A DNA stretch of 64,000 nucleotides from Fulvivirga sp. (GTDB lineage Bacteria > Bacteroidota > Bacteroidia > Cytophagales > Cyclobacteriaceae). Position numbers and translations under genes: made by a program. The stretch covers positions 62,001 to 126,000 of the forward strand of contig JANQLQ010000330.1 in the NCBI GenBank assembly GCA_028280565.1. Direction: 5' to 3'. Shown here piece by piece: positions 9,178-18,465 of this stretch (position 1 is its first letter; the number at the start of each line of letters is the position of its first letter). Under the pieces are notes generated by a model, which saw nothing but the letters and a program-made list of their open reading frames with translations, was not told the DNA's origin and ran no database searches.

Positions 9178-12100
9178 ATGAAAAAGCTATGTGTTACCTT
9201 AATATTTGTAGGTTCATTTTTAATGACTTACGGACAAGGTTCTGAAACCCTCTGTGGTGACGGTATTGATAATGACGGTGATGGTTTTATTGATTGTTTT
9301 GATGGAGATTGTGCCACAAGCGACGATTGTGAAGGCTCTTACATCGGTAACAATGCCTCGTGCCAAGCAGAACCTAGCGAATTCCCTGTCTTTTCACTTA
9401 GATTGGACTATGCCACGGAAAATGGAACCGCCAACCACATTGGTAGGATAGCCATTGGCGACCTTGACCGTGACGGGATCCCGGAAATCGTAACACAAAA
9501 TAAATTTTCCGATGAGATTTTTGTGTTGGACGGGGCAACTGGGAATGAAAAAGCAAGCGCCACGATCGCCGGGAATGGAAGACCAGAATGGCGGATAGCG
9601 ATTGGCAATGTCCAAGATGATGATTGTGGTGAGATATTTATCGTGGAAGAACTCCGAAATAACAATGGTGGTAATAACACGGATTATCGAATTACAGCCT
9701 TTGATTGTAATCTTAATGAGTTATGGTCTTCTAACGATATGGAACAGGATCCTGTTCACCTGGGCTTAGCAGATTTCGATCGTGATGGCACGCCAGAACT
9801 TTACTATAAAAACGAGATCCTAAACGCCGTGACTGGTGAGGTCTTGGTCAATGGGAACAGTAATGAGTTTAATAGTGTCAACGGGGGGCCCGTGGCAGTC
9901 GATATTGTGGGAGATGAAGACCTGGAACTCGTTTCAGGCGGAACGATCTACGGTGTGAACCTGGCAGCAGGCACGCTAACGGAGTTGGAAACCATGCCTT
10001 TTCCCAATGGATACCGTGTTAAACGAAAAGAAAGCACCACCAGTGTGGCCGATTTTAACAAAGATGGTTTTCTAGATGTCATCACCACCGGTCGTGACTT
10101 TGCTGATACCACCATCGTATTCTTTTGGGATGTACGCAATAATGCAATAAAGACCTTTAGTGATCCCATACCCGTAGTATCCGCATCATCACTCGCATGT
10201 TCAGACCTGGCTCCGCCTACTAACGCTTATCAGAGGGGTTGGAGAAACGGTACCGGCCGTTTGAATATCGGCGACTTAGACGGAGATGGAAATCTTAACG
10301 TATCCTTCGTGTCCGGTAGGTTTTTATATGCTTTGGATGAGAATTTCGAATTGCTCTGGCGAGCGGATGTCAATGAAGAAACCTCCGGCTGGACAGGTTG
10401 TACTTTGTTTGATTTTAATGGTGATGGGAAAATGGAGGTGGTCTACCGTGATGAAAGGTGGCTCTACATCATTGACGGTACCGATGGTACGGTCTTCACA
10501 CAAACACAATGTGTATCCCGGACCAGTGTGGAATATCCCATCGTAGCCGATGTAGATGCTGACGGGTCTACGGAGATCTGTGTAGTATGTGGAACAGACG
10601 ATGTAGCTGCTGCAAATCCACAAAACTTTTGTAACCTAGGTTTCTCCAGGAATTCCCAAGTAAGAGTATTCGAGTCCAACGGGGAGCCGTGGGTACCTGC
10701 GCGAAGGTTGTGGAATCAGCACGGCTACTTCAATGTTAATGTAGACGACGACTTGAGCATCCCGCAAAACCAGCAAAAGCATCACCTAATATGGTCGGAA
10801 GGTACTTGTTCCGTAGGCCCTAACAGGCCGCTTAACGGCTTTTTGAATCAATCTCCCTTTTTGGATTCAGACGGTTGCCCGGTATACGCCTCGCCTGACC
10901 TATTGTTTGTAGAAAGCTCACTGGTCGTAAATCCTCCGGCTTGCCCGGAAAGGGATTTTACAACATCTTTCCAGATCCAGAACCTAGGAGATGCCGAACT
11001 GTCAGGGGATGTTTCCATATCCTTTTACAATGGAGACCCTTTCACAAGTGGCGCTATATACTTATCAACAGAAACCGTTGCACTCAGTAATTTTGGCCCA
11101 GGAGATGTTTTTGATATCACGAACTTGACCATTACAGGTCCCGGGTCACCATTTGATCTATTTATAGTCTTAAATGATAACGGGTCTACCTTACCTCCTC
11201 CTGTAGACCTTCCTAACACTAATTTTCTTGAGTGTGATTATGAAGATAATGTCATCACCATTTTTGTAGACCCTATACCTTTTGATCTGACTACGGTGCC
11301 TACGGATGATATCCGGTGTGATCTATCCCTACCTGCTAATGGTACGGCTAGGGCTTTCCGGCAAGTCGGCCCTAATGAGGTTACCGCTGATTATACCTTC
11401 AGTTGGTTCGATTCCACCGCAGTAGGAGGAACACCGGATCATACCGGGGCGGTATATACAGGTATAGAAGCTGGCACTTATTCTGTTATTGCTACGCACA
11501 ATACGGCATTCTGTAATTCAAATCCTGCCCAGGTAACGGTTGACCCGGGACAACGAACGATCTCAATACAGATCGATTCCGTAGGCTCTGACAATTGTAA
11601 CGCTCCTAACGGTACGGTAAGGGCAATTGTCAACGGTGGTGAACCGGTATCAAATTTCACTTACGAGTGGTACAGATCCAGCCAAATATTCCGGCAAGAA
11701 TTTTTATTGAGTACAAGTCATGAACTCACTGGGTTAGCTCCTGATGTATATGCTGTAGTCGTTACTGAAAAGCTTACGGGTTGTACAAACTTCCAATCTG
11801 CCGAGGTGATCGACGAAGCACCGGAAATAGTAGTTATCCCGGATCATACAGACATCGACTGTTCGGGATCGGATATTGGAACCGTATCTGCCGAAGTAGC
11901 CGGGGAAGGAACTACCGGTTTTACATTCAACTGGTATAGGAACGATATTAAACCGACTCCTGATTTTACAGGAAGCTCACAGGGTAATTTACCTGCAGGT
12001 ACTTACATCGTTCAAGCGATACGAAATAGCACAGGTTGTGAGTCAGATACAGCAAAAGTAACGATAGAACAAACCGTGCCACCCGTGATCACAGATGCAT

Positions 12101-15100
12101 CGGGCACAGACATGAATTCTTGTGACCCCACCTTACCAAACGGGACCGCTACGGTAAGTTTCACCGGGTTGACAAACTTTTCAATCGAATGGTTCAATGG
12201 CATTGGTGATAACGCGGGTAACAGGAGAACCGCTGATAACGATAGAACGACCATCACCGGGCTAAGCCAAGGTACCTACACGGTAAAATTAATAGATGAT
12301 AATACCCAATGTTTTGTAACAGACACAGTGATCATACGGACCAGGATAGTGATCCCTCAATTGACCTTGTCTAAGGTGGACGCTACGATTTGTTCACCAT
12401 TCAACGGCAGTGTGACCGCCACACCTAGCGTAGACACACCAAGTGATTATACCTTCTCTTGGTATGATGGGCCTGCGGTAAAGGCAACTCCAGACTACAC
12501 TACCACTGGGAATGAACTGACTGGACTGCCTCCCGGGGAATATACGGTAACCGCGGTGAATAATAGCAGGAATTGCGTGGTGCTGGCACCTCAAACGATA
12601 AGGGTAGATGACCAGACGCCAGCCATTACGATCGTACGAAATACAGCATCTTCTCCTGCTACAGATTGTACCAATAACCAAGGGGAAATATCTATAACGA
12701 TCAATAGACCTGGCAATACACAAGGTTTTAATGTAGAATGGTACGCTGGAAGGGCGACTGGAAGAAATACGTTCAACGGTCCTCCTATCGCAACGTCGCA
12801 AGGTGTTACGTCTGATGTATTATCAGGAATGCCTCCCGGTATTTACAGTGTTTTGGTCACAGACGTTGATAATGGATGTTCCGTAGTGGAAGAGGAATCT
12901 ATAAGCTTTGTCAATGCGCATACAGTAAATGTTACCCCTTCACCTGTCAACCAATGTGATCCGCATAATGGTCAATTAACGATCACGTTAGGCAATCTCA
13001 GCGGTTTCCCTGTAAGTGCATTCCGAATAGAAGTATATGAGGGGCCTAATGTTGTTGGCAGCCCAATAGGCACCTATTTTGGAGCTGCCGCCACATCGGT
13101 ATTCCCGACTAGCGCTGATCTCTCCCCTGGGGAATATACAGTGATCGCCTTCAACCAGGATATTTCTAATGATTGTGGCTCAGTACCCGTTACGGCAGAG
13201 ATACTATCCATTACATCAGATCCTATTGTTAACGCCTCGATTACCAATAACACGGCGTGTATAGATTTAGGAGGAACCCCGAACGGTGTTGTTTCTCTTA
13301 GCCCGATAGCCGGTAGTGCTCCTACGGTCCAATGGTATGAAGGGCCTAATAATGCCTTCCCTGCCATGGGCACGAACTTTGGAGTAGCAGCGGGTACCGG
13401 TTTTACCGGCGTTCCCCCGGGAGTTTACCTGGTAGAAGTCACCAATAATGATCCTGGGAATGGTTTAGGTTGTTTTAAAGATTCATTGGTGGTAGTGGGA
13501 GACGATTCTCCATTGATCACCCTGGATATTAATACGACAGACATTACCAGCTGTTTGCCAGGAGGAGCTTTAGCTGACGGTATCGCTGTCGCAACTCTGC
13601 AAGGTGATATCGCCGCAAATTATACGATCAGTTGGGTAGATGCCAGTAATAATACAGTAGTTCCTACTGCGTTGCCTGCGGGTGAGTACACTGTTTCAGC
13701 TGCTCATAATGATCCAGCGCTGGGTTGTGCTACCGCAGCAGATGTCGTCATTGAAGATATGACCATAGGTACTGTAGGTGTATCCCTCGTTGACTTTACA
13801 AATCCTACACTATGCCTGCAACCGGACGAGGTAGGAAATTTGGTAGTAGTTGCGCAAAGTGAGGTTCCCGTTGCGGGAGGGTTTACCTACGAATGGTACG
13901 ATGGTCCTGCCGTAGCAGGGACACCAGCCCTCACAGCTAGCGGTGTAGCCAGTTTGGAACATACCAATCTTGGAGCACAGGAATATACCATCCGGGTGAT
14001 CAACAATGACAATAACTGTCTTGTTGACGAGACGTATGAGCTTGTTTTAATGCCGGAAATACTTTCTGCCACGGCTTCGTCTAGCCCGGTGACCAGTTGT
14101 GTCACTCCTGACGGTACCGTATTTGCTTCTATGGTAACCAATACCGGGGGTAGTAATTATAATTATACCTGGACACTCCCAGGAGGTACCACGCGTACCG
14201 GCCAGCAGCTTACAGGACTAAGCGAAAACGACTTAGGCCGCTATGAGGTGAGAGTGGTAGACGCTACCAACGGTGCCTGTTCAGCCACTGCATCAGTCAC
14301 CTTAGGCGTAGACCAGCTATTCCCTAACCTCATGGTAGAAGCAGTAGCTCCGCTCACGACCTGCGACCCTGAAAGGGCAGATGGAGTAGCACGGGCTAGT
14401 GTAGAAGGTGAAATTGTAGGCTATACGTTCGATTGGTTCTTGGGCACTGACCTAGTATACTCCGGGACTGAATTTTCCGGGTTGCTCGCACAGACTTATT
14501 CTGTAGTGGCCACCGATATTGTTAACGGGTGTACTACTACGGAGCAGGTAACGATACAGGAAGATATCTTACCGATCCCTAACCCTACGATAGAAGTTAT
14601 CTCTCATGTCACCAGCTGTGATTTTGACAATGGGGCACTTTCCGTATCAGTAGACGGTAATACCAGCGATTATATATTTGATTGGTTCAACGGGCAGCAA
14701 GCTACAGGAACACCGTCATTCACCGGTGAGATCTATGATAGCTTAGCGGCCGGATTCTACACGGTAACTGCCACAAGCAGGATTACGGGTTGTGTGTCCG
14801 AACCGGTGACCGAAGAGATCATCGAGGACAAGAACTTCCCAGAGTTTGAATTCGTCATCAAAAATGCAAGCTGTGGTCAAGAAGATGGCTTTGCCCAGTT
14901 ATTCATCACGAATGATGTGGCGATCGATAGTGTCGTATGGGAAGGCCCTACAGGCGATATCGTGGTAGGACCTAACTTAGCGAATGCTCCCGCAGGGGAT
15001 TACACGGTAACGGTATGGTCAACAGAAGGATGCTCCGTAAGCGAATCTTTTACTATCTTGCCGGAGATCAATCCTTATAACGGTGTATCAAGGAATGGAG

Positions 15101-15354
15101 ACGGAAGAAATGATATCTTCATGATCGAATGTATCGAAGATTTTCCTAACAATTTGGTGAAAATATTCAACCGCTCAGGTACGCTTGTTTATGAGGCCGA
15201 AGGGTATAATAATTCGTCGACAGTGTTTGATGGTGTATCCAATAAAGGGATGCGAGTGATCGGTACAAACCTGCCAGACGGTACATACTATTACGTGATC
15301 GATAAGAGGGACGGTTCGGCGCCATTTGCCGGGTACCTGGAGGTATTGAAATAA
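9178..15354 (+). CDS. Giant SprB-like adhesin: FG-GAP region, about 14 tandem Ig-like modules, T9SS type B sorting domain
   Basis: A protein of 2058 residues. The ATG at 9178 (MKKLCVTLIF) is preferred over an ATG 60 bases upstream because it gives a clean signal peptide. Just after the signal is a Cys/Asp-rich segment CGDGIDNDGDGFIDC. Residues about 60-560 carry FG-GAP motifs (DLDRDGIPE, DFNGDGKME). From about 711 to 1961 there are roughly 14 divergent modules, each with a leading Cys, an NGT-like turn, a WY/WF strand, a PxGxYTV strand and a closing GC. The last roughly 95 residues form a type B sorting domain (NGDGRNDIF, LVKIFNRSGTLVYE). Modules recall SprB repeats, so a surface adhesion or gliding role is likely (inference). 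A PorP/SprF partner follows 12 nt later. Confidence 0.9.
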   Translation: MKKLCVTLIFVGSFLMTYGQGSETLCGDGIDNDGDGFIDCFDGDCATSDDCEGSYIGNNASCQAEPSEFPVFSLRLDYATENGTANHIGRIAIGDLDRDGIPEIVTQNKFSDEIFVLDGATGNEKASATIAGNGRPEWRIAIGNVQDDDCGEIFIVEELRNNNGGNNTDYRITAFDCNLNELWSSNDMEQDPVHLGLADFDRDGTPELYYKNEILNAVTGEVLVNGNSNEFNSVNGGPVAVDIVGDEDLELVSGGTIYGVNLAAGTLTELETMPFPNGYRVKRKESTTSVADFNKDGFLDVITTGRDFADTTIVFFWDVRNNAIKTFSDPIPVVSASSLACSDLAPPTNAYQRGWRNGTGRLNIGDLDGDGNLNVSFVSGRFLYALDENFELLWRADVNEETSGWTGCTLFDFNGDGKMEVVYRDERWLYIIDGTDGTVFTQTQCVSRTSVEYPIVADVDADGSTEICVVCGTDDVAAANPQNFCNLGFSRNSQVRVFESNGEPWVPARRLWNQHGYFNVNVDDDLSIPQNQQKHHLIWSEGTCSVGPNRPLNGFLNQSPFLDSDGCPVYASPDLLFVESSLVVNPPACPERDFTTSFQIQNLGDAELSGDVSISFYNGDPFTSGAIYLSTETVALSNFGPGDVFDITNLTITGPGSPFDLFIVLNDNGSTLPPPVDLPNTNFLECDYEDNVITIFVDPIPFDLTTVPTDDIRCDLSLPANGTARAFRQVGPNEVTADYTFSWFDSTAVGGTPDHTGAVYTGIEAGTYSVIATHNTAFCNSNPAQVTVDPGQRTISIQIDSVGSDNCNAPNGTVRAIVNGGEPVSNFTYEWYRSSQIFRQEFLLSTSHELTGLAPDVYAVVVTEKLTGCTNFQSAEVIDEAPEIVVIPDHTDIDCSGSDIGTVSAEVAGEGTTGFTFNWYRNDIKPTPDFTGSSQGNLPAGTYIVQAIRNSTGCESDTAKVTIEQTVPPVITDASGTDMNSCDPTLPNGTATVSFTGLTNFSIEWFNGIGDNAGNRRTADNDRTTITGLSQGTYTVKLIDDNTQCFVTDTVIIRTRIVIPQLTLSKVDATICSPFNGSVTATPSVDTPSDYTFSWYDGPAVKATPDYTTTGNELTGLPPGEYTVTAVNNSRNCVVLAPQTIRVDDQTPAITIVRNTASSPATDCTNNQGEISITINRPGNTQGFNVEWYAGRATGRNTFNGPPIATSQGVTSDVLSGMPPGIYSVLVTDVDNGCSVVEEESISFVNAHTVNVTPSPVNQCDPHNGQLTITLGNLSGFPVSAFRIEVYEGPNVVGSPIGTYFGAAATSVFPTSADLSPGEYTVIAFNQDISNDCGSVPVTAEILSITSDPIVNASITNNTACIDLGGTPNGVVSLSPIAGSAPTVQWYEGPNNAFPAMGTNFGVAAGTGFTGVPPGVYLVEVTNNDPGNGLGCFKDSLVVVGDDSPLITLDINTTDITSCLPGGALADGIAVATLQGDIAANYTISWVDASNNTVVPTALPAGEYTVSAAHNDPALGCATAADVVIEDMTIGTVGVSLVDFTNPTLCLQPDEVGNLVVVAQSEVPVAGGFTYEWYDGPAVAGTPALTASGVASLEHTNLGAQEYTIRVINNDNNCLVDETYELVLMPEILSATASSSPVTSCVTPDGTVFASMVTNTGGSNYNYTWTLPGGTTRTGQQLTGLSENDLGRYEVRVVDATNGACSATASVTLGVDQLFPNLMVEAVAPLTTCDPERADGVARASVEGEIVGYTFDWFLGTDLVYSGTEFSGLLAQTYSVVATDIVNGCTTTEQVTIQEDILPIPNPTIEVISHVTSCDFDNGALSVSVDGNTSDYIFDWFNGQQATGTPSFTGEIYDSLAAGFYTVTATSRITGCVSEPVTEEIIEDKNFPEFEFVIKNASCGQEDGFAQLFITNDVAIDSVVWEGPTGDIVVGPNLANAPAGDYTVTVWSTEGCSVSESFTILPEINPYNGVSRNGDGRNDIFMIECIEDFPNNLVKIFNRSGTLVYEAEGYNNSSTVFDGVSNKGMRVIGTNLPDGTYYYVIDKRDGSAPFAGYLEVLK
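11307..15060 (+). repeat. Tandem Ig-like module array encoded within the giant adhesin
   Basis: About 14 consecutive modules of roughly 80-95 codons repeat one protein pattern (Cys, NGT/DGT, WY or WF, PPGEYTV, GC). They are divergent at DNA level; no two look identical by eye, so the array is ancient rather than freshly amplified. The two Cys per module could form a disulfide (inference). Confidence 0.75.
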
Positions 15355-15366
15355 CACCATGAAGAA

Positions 15367-16305
15367 ATGCGATATTTTTTAATCTTGTTATTGTTTATAG
15401 TAGGACTTACGAGTACACGGGGGCAGCAGAACCCCGTGTACTCTCAGTATATATTCAACGGGCTGACCATCAACCCCGCTTATGCTGGTAGCCATGTACA
15501 AATGAGCCTTACGGCCATGTACCGTAACCAGTGGGTTAACTTAGAAGGCGCCCCGCAGACCTACTCGCTTACAGGGCACACGTCGCTAATGAAACAGAAG
15601 ATCGGTGTCGGGTTGATGATCACAAACGACGAGATAGGTAGCTATAGCAGCCAGAGTGTTTACGGAAGCTATGCATATATACTTAAAACCCCTGCCGGTA
15701 AATTATCTTTAGGGCTACAAGCCGGTTTCAATTTGGTTTCGGCAGATTTTAGTGATCTCAATTTGTTTGACCAAAACGATGACTCATTTAATACGATCAG
15801 GAACCGCCTGCGACCTAATTTCGGCGCCGGGGTATTGTTCCAGAACGAATTCCTTTCTGCTGGCTTTTCCGTACCGTTCCTTCTGAACAACTCTATCACC
15901 GGGGATGACATAGAGGGAGTTTTGAGCGAGATCAGGGAAGCCCGGTATTATTATCTTCATGGAAGCCTATTACTTCCATTGAATAGGATGAGGACCGTTC
16001 AGCTTAACCCGGGTTTATTGGTGAGAGCACAGGAAGGCTCCCCATTAAGCATGGACCTGAACGCAGGTTTTATATTTTACGATGTATTCAGTGTAGGGGC
16101 TTCTTACAGGAATATTGACGCCTTAGTCACCTACCTGGATCTTAAGTTATCGGACCAATTGCACTTTGGATATTCTTACGACTGGACTACGTCAGACCTT
16201 AACCAATTTTCTAATGGGACCCATGAGTTTATGATCAATTACAGGTTCAGGGTAAGAAAGATCCACGGTAATGTAGAGTGTCCTACTTACTACCAGTACC
16301 AGTAG
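15367..16305 (+). CDS. PorP/SprF-family T9SS-associated outer-membrane protein
   Basis: A 312-residue barrel with a signal peptide ending RGQ and then the family hallmarks QNPVYSQYIFNGLTINPAYAG and YRNQWVNLEGAPQ. It ends with beta strands typical of the family (NGTHEFMINYRF). Unlike the first PorP gene in the window, it has no SPOR-like tail, so it has the standard length. It starts 12 nt after the giant adhesin stop and is almost surely co-transcribed. SprF is needed for surface display of SprB in Flavobacterium, so the same pairing is inferred here. Confidence 0.92.
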   Translation: MRYFLILLLFIVGLTSTRGQQNPVYSQYIFNGLTINPAYAGSHVQMSLTAMYRNQWVNLEGAPQTYSLTGHTSLMKQKIGVGLMITNDEIGSYSSQSVYGSYAYILKTPAGKLSLGLQAGFNLVSADFSDLNLFDQNDDSFNTIRNRLRPNFGAGVLFQNEFLSAGFSVPFLLNNSITGDDIEGVLSEIREARYYYLHGSLLLPLNRMRTVQLNPGLLVRAQEGSPLSMDLNAGFIFYDVFSVGASYRNIDALVTYLDLKLSDQLHFGYSYDWTTSDLNQFSNGTHEFMINYRFRVRKIHGNVECPTYYQYQ

Positions 16306-17293
16306 CGGGTAATTCTTTTTTGTTTTTACCCGCTGCTTTTAATATGCCGGTTTTTACCTTGCTGGCGGCGCGTCCTACGGCCTCTACGCCGGATGTGACC
16401 GTATTTTTACCAGCATTTTTCATAGCTTTCATCACACTATTGATCACTTTACCAGAGGATGAAAGCACTAAGGTTCGCAATAAGGTAGAGGCCTCTAAAA
16501 AGGCAGACCTTTTCAATTCCTTCACCGGGATGTCGGGTGACAAGCTCCCGCAGTATCGTTTAGCGATCACCCCCACCCTTAAGGTCAAAAATGCGTTTGT
16601 AGACCCTTCCAGTAACGAGTCCGTTAGGATATGCGCCGCGTGACCCACCACGGGCAATGACCGGCCCGGGCTTTTTAGCAATGCACTGAGGATAGGCTCG
16701 ATTTGGCGCGTGAGATCCAAGTCTTCCAGCTCAGAGGCTACCAGCGAGGCGCCGCCGACATTGGCATAGAGTCGAACAATATCCTGCAAGGCCGGTCGCT
16801 GCCAATAAATATGGGCTATTTTCCAGACCATACGACTTTGCGTGACAAAAACGGTTAACGCGTCCAGCTTGCCATTTTGAGAGACAGCAGTGGTAAGAAA
16901 CACGCTGGTAGCCGTTTTATTGATCACCTGCAGTGCCTCGTTATCCAATAGGGCCAGGGCCTCTTTCAAGCCTTCGGAAGTATCCGTCTCCAACCCCGCC
17001 CTTTTTATCCTTTTATTGGTCGCCAGGCGTTTTTTAAGCTTGGATTCATACTGCGCAGGTTCTTCCCCCTCGTTTAAGATCGTTTTAGGCAACCTTAACA
17101 ATAAAACAACAGGAAGGCTGAAAAGAACGAATACCAACAAGGCTACAAGCGATACTACGATATTGGCCAGCCAAACCTCTATAGCGGCCAGGTTGGCGTA
17201 CAATGCCACTAGTTGGTTAATGGCAAAGAGGCCAAACACAAGGATCACCGACAAACATAAAAATAGGCTGTACTTTTTGAGTTTTTGGATCAT
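16283..17293 (-). CDS. DUF697 (YcjF-like) membrane protein
   Basis: The ATG at 17293 (MIQKLKKYS) is preferred; 32 extra upstream codons are in frame but unlike the family. The 336-residue protein has two N-terminal membrane segments (about 8-30 and 37-62), a charged helical region, and then a DUF697-like domain with VWKIAHIYWQRP and LYANVGGASLVA. The C-terminal tail is rich in Lys and Gly. DUF697 proteins often accompany GTPases, but none is adjacent here, and the role is unknown. The 3' end overlaps the convergent porP/sprF gene by 23 nt. Confidence 0.75.
   Translation of the reverse strand: MIQKLKKYSLFLCLSVILVFGLFAINQLVALYANLAAIEVWLANIVVSLVALLVFVLFSLPVVLLLRLPKTILNEGEEPAQYESKLKKRLATNKRIKRAGLETDTSEGLKEALALLDNEALQVINKTATSVFLTTAVSQNGKLDALTVFVTQSRMVWKIAHIYWQRPALQDIVRLYANVGGASLVASELEDLDLTRQIEPILSALLKSPGRSLPVVGHAAHILTDSLLEGSTNAFLTLRVGVIAKRYCGSLSPDIPVKELKRSAFLEASTLLRTLVLSSSGKVINSVMKAMKNAGKNTVTSGVEAVGRAASKVKTGILKAAGKNKKELPATGTGSK
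16304..16334 (+). terminator. Hairpin terminator inside the convergent gene's 3' end
   Basis: AGCGGGTAA (16304-16312) pairs perfectly with TTACCCGCT (16326-16334) across a 13-nt loop, followed two bases later by four Ts. It starts at the stop of the porP/sprF gene and lies within the Lys-rich end of the opposing DUF697 gene. Confidence 0.55.
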
Positions 17294-17561
17294 AACGGTA
17301 TAATAGAATGTGATATGCCGATGATCAAGGCCAGCTTTGGAAATCCAAGCTACCCAAGTGTCTTTACCGGTATGCCGGCTAACACTCACTCATATCTTAG
17401 TGCATTGAATTTCTGCTGGGCTTTTATTCCCTGTCCTGCCATCCTGATGGCACGGAAAAAAGCTAACTTCCAGGCACTTGACCTAAACCATGGTACTTGT
17501 TATGACCCTAATAGGAAGGGAAAGGTTTCATGATAAGAGAAAATTTTTATAAATAGAGGAT

Positions 17562-18320
17562 CTACCTTACCCGGTACATTTGGTTTTCCCCTATGGTGAA
17601 CCATCGATTGACCCGGGGCACCCCATCGTATTTTAACACCGTTTCGCCCAGCGAGCTTAACCTCAAATAATCTTTGGCATTTACATTGATTTCGCTTTCC
17701 CCTAAAATACCTACTTTGGTTTTATCGGTCAGCAGGTCCATATTATCCACGAATGTATCACCGTAGCCTTTGATCACCTGCTTTTTCGCGATCCCTTCCC
17801 GGATCTCAAGGTCATTAGCGCCATACATGACCACCTTGAGCCGGTCTGCCTTTAACGAGCTAAAATAGATATTGGCCTCCCCATACGCTTTGATCTTGAG
17901 TTTCTCTACAATAAGGGGTTTGGCGCTATATACACGTTCTTCTCCCCTCGCCTCGATCCTCTTCAGGTCACGTACCGTAACATAGGCCGTAATCCTTGCC
18001 CCACGGTAGATATTGATATGCCTGTAATGATTCCCCTCCCATTCTTTTCTCCTTTCTGGAAGCATTTTGGCTTTATCCAAGTAAACTTTTAACGTTTTGC
18101 CCGTCACTTTTACGATGATATTCTCCTGTTCAACACGTTTGTATTCGATTTTTGCGGACTCTCTATCCCCTTGTATTAATTCTAAATTGATCATAGGCCC
18201 TACGGAGACCTTATTAAAGTACCCCAGGTCGTCAAAAACCAAAGTTTCCACATTTTTTTGAGCAGGCAAGTGCGATACAATGGCTACTAGCAGTGTCAAT
18301 ACCAAGATATTCTTCATCAT
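17562..18320 (-). CDS. Exported GIN-domain (DUF2807) protein
   Basis: A 252-residue protein with a signal peptide ending PAQ, followed by FNKVSVGPMINLELIQG, the start of the head GIN / DUF2807 beta-solenoid family. Internal repeats of the type LKIKAYGEANIYF, LKVVMYGANDLEI and VGILGESEINV mark the solenoid rungs. Such proteins are common in Bacteroidota and are presumed to be periplasmic or surface; function is undefined. Monocistronic by spacing: 145 nt to the Nudix gene upstream and 268 nt of featureless sequence on the other side. Confidence 0.8.
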   Translation of the reverse strand: MMKNILVLTLLVAIVSHLPAQKNVETLVFDDLGYFNKVSVGPMINLELIQGDRESAKIEYKRVEQENIIVKVTGKTLKVYLDKAKMLPERRKEWEGNHYRHINIYRGARITAYVTVRDLKRIEARGEERVYSAKPLIVEKLKIKAYGEANIYFSSLKADRLKVVMYGANDLEIREGIAKKQVIKGYGDTFVDNMDLLTDKTKVGILGESEINVNAKDYLRLSSLGETVLKYDGVPRVNRWFTIGENQMYRVR

Positions 18321-18465
18321 TTTGAGTTTTTGTAAGATTAGTGCTTAGTTATAAAAGTGGTGATCTACAATCCCCCTTTTTACGTGTTTAGAACTAAAGA
18401 CAGGTCCACGAATAAAAAGGTTGCCGTGTCAGCGATTTTTTTCAACTACGTGAAAATTATACAGC

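Noticed and set aside
12394-12801. 135-residue minus-strand open frame rich in Arg and Cys
   Set aside because: Antisense to the tandem-module array of the giant adhesin; no start context or motif.
17285-17533. 82-residue plus-strand open frame in the 17.3-17.6 kb gap
   Set aside because: No signal peptide, domain or plausible start context; begins inside the DUF697 gene start region. The gap otherwise shows nothing.
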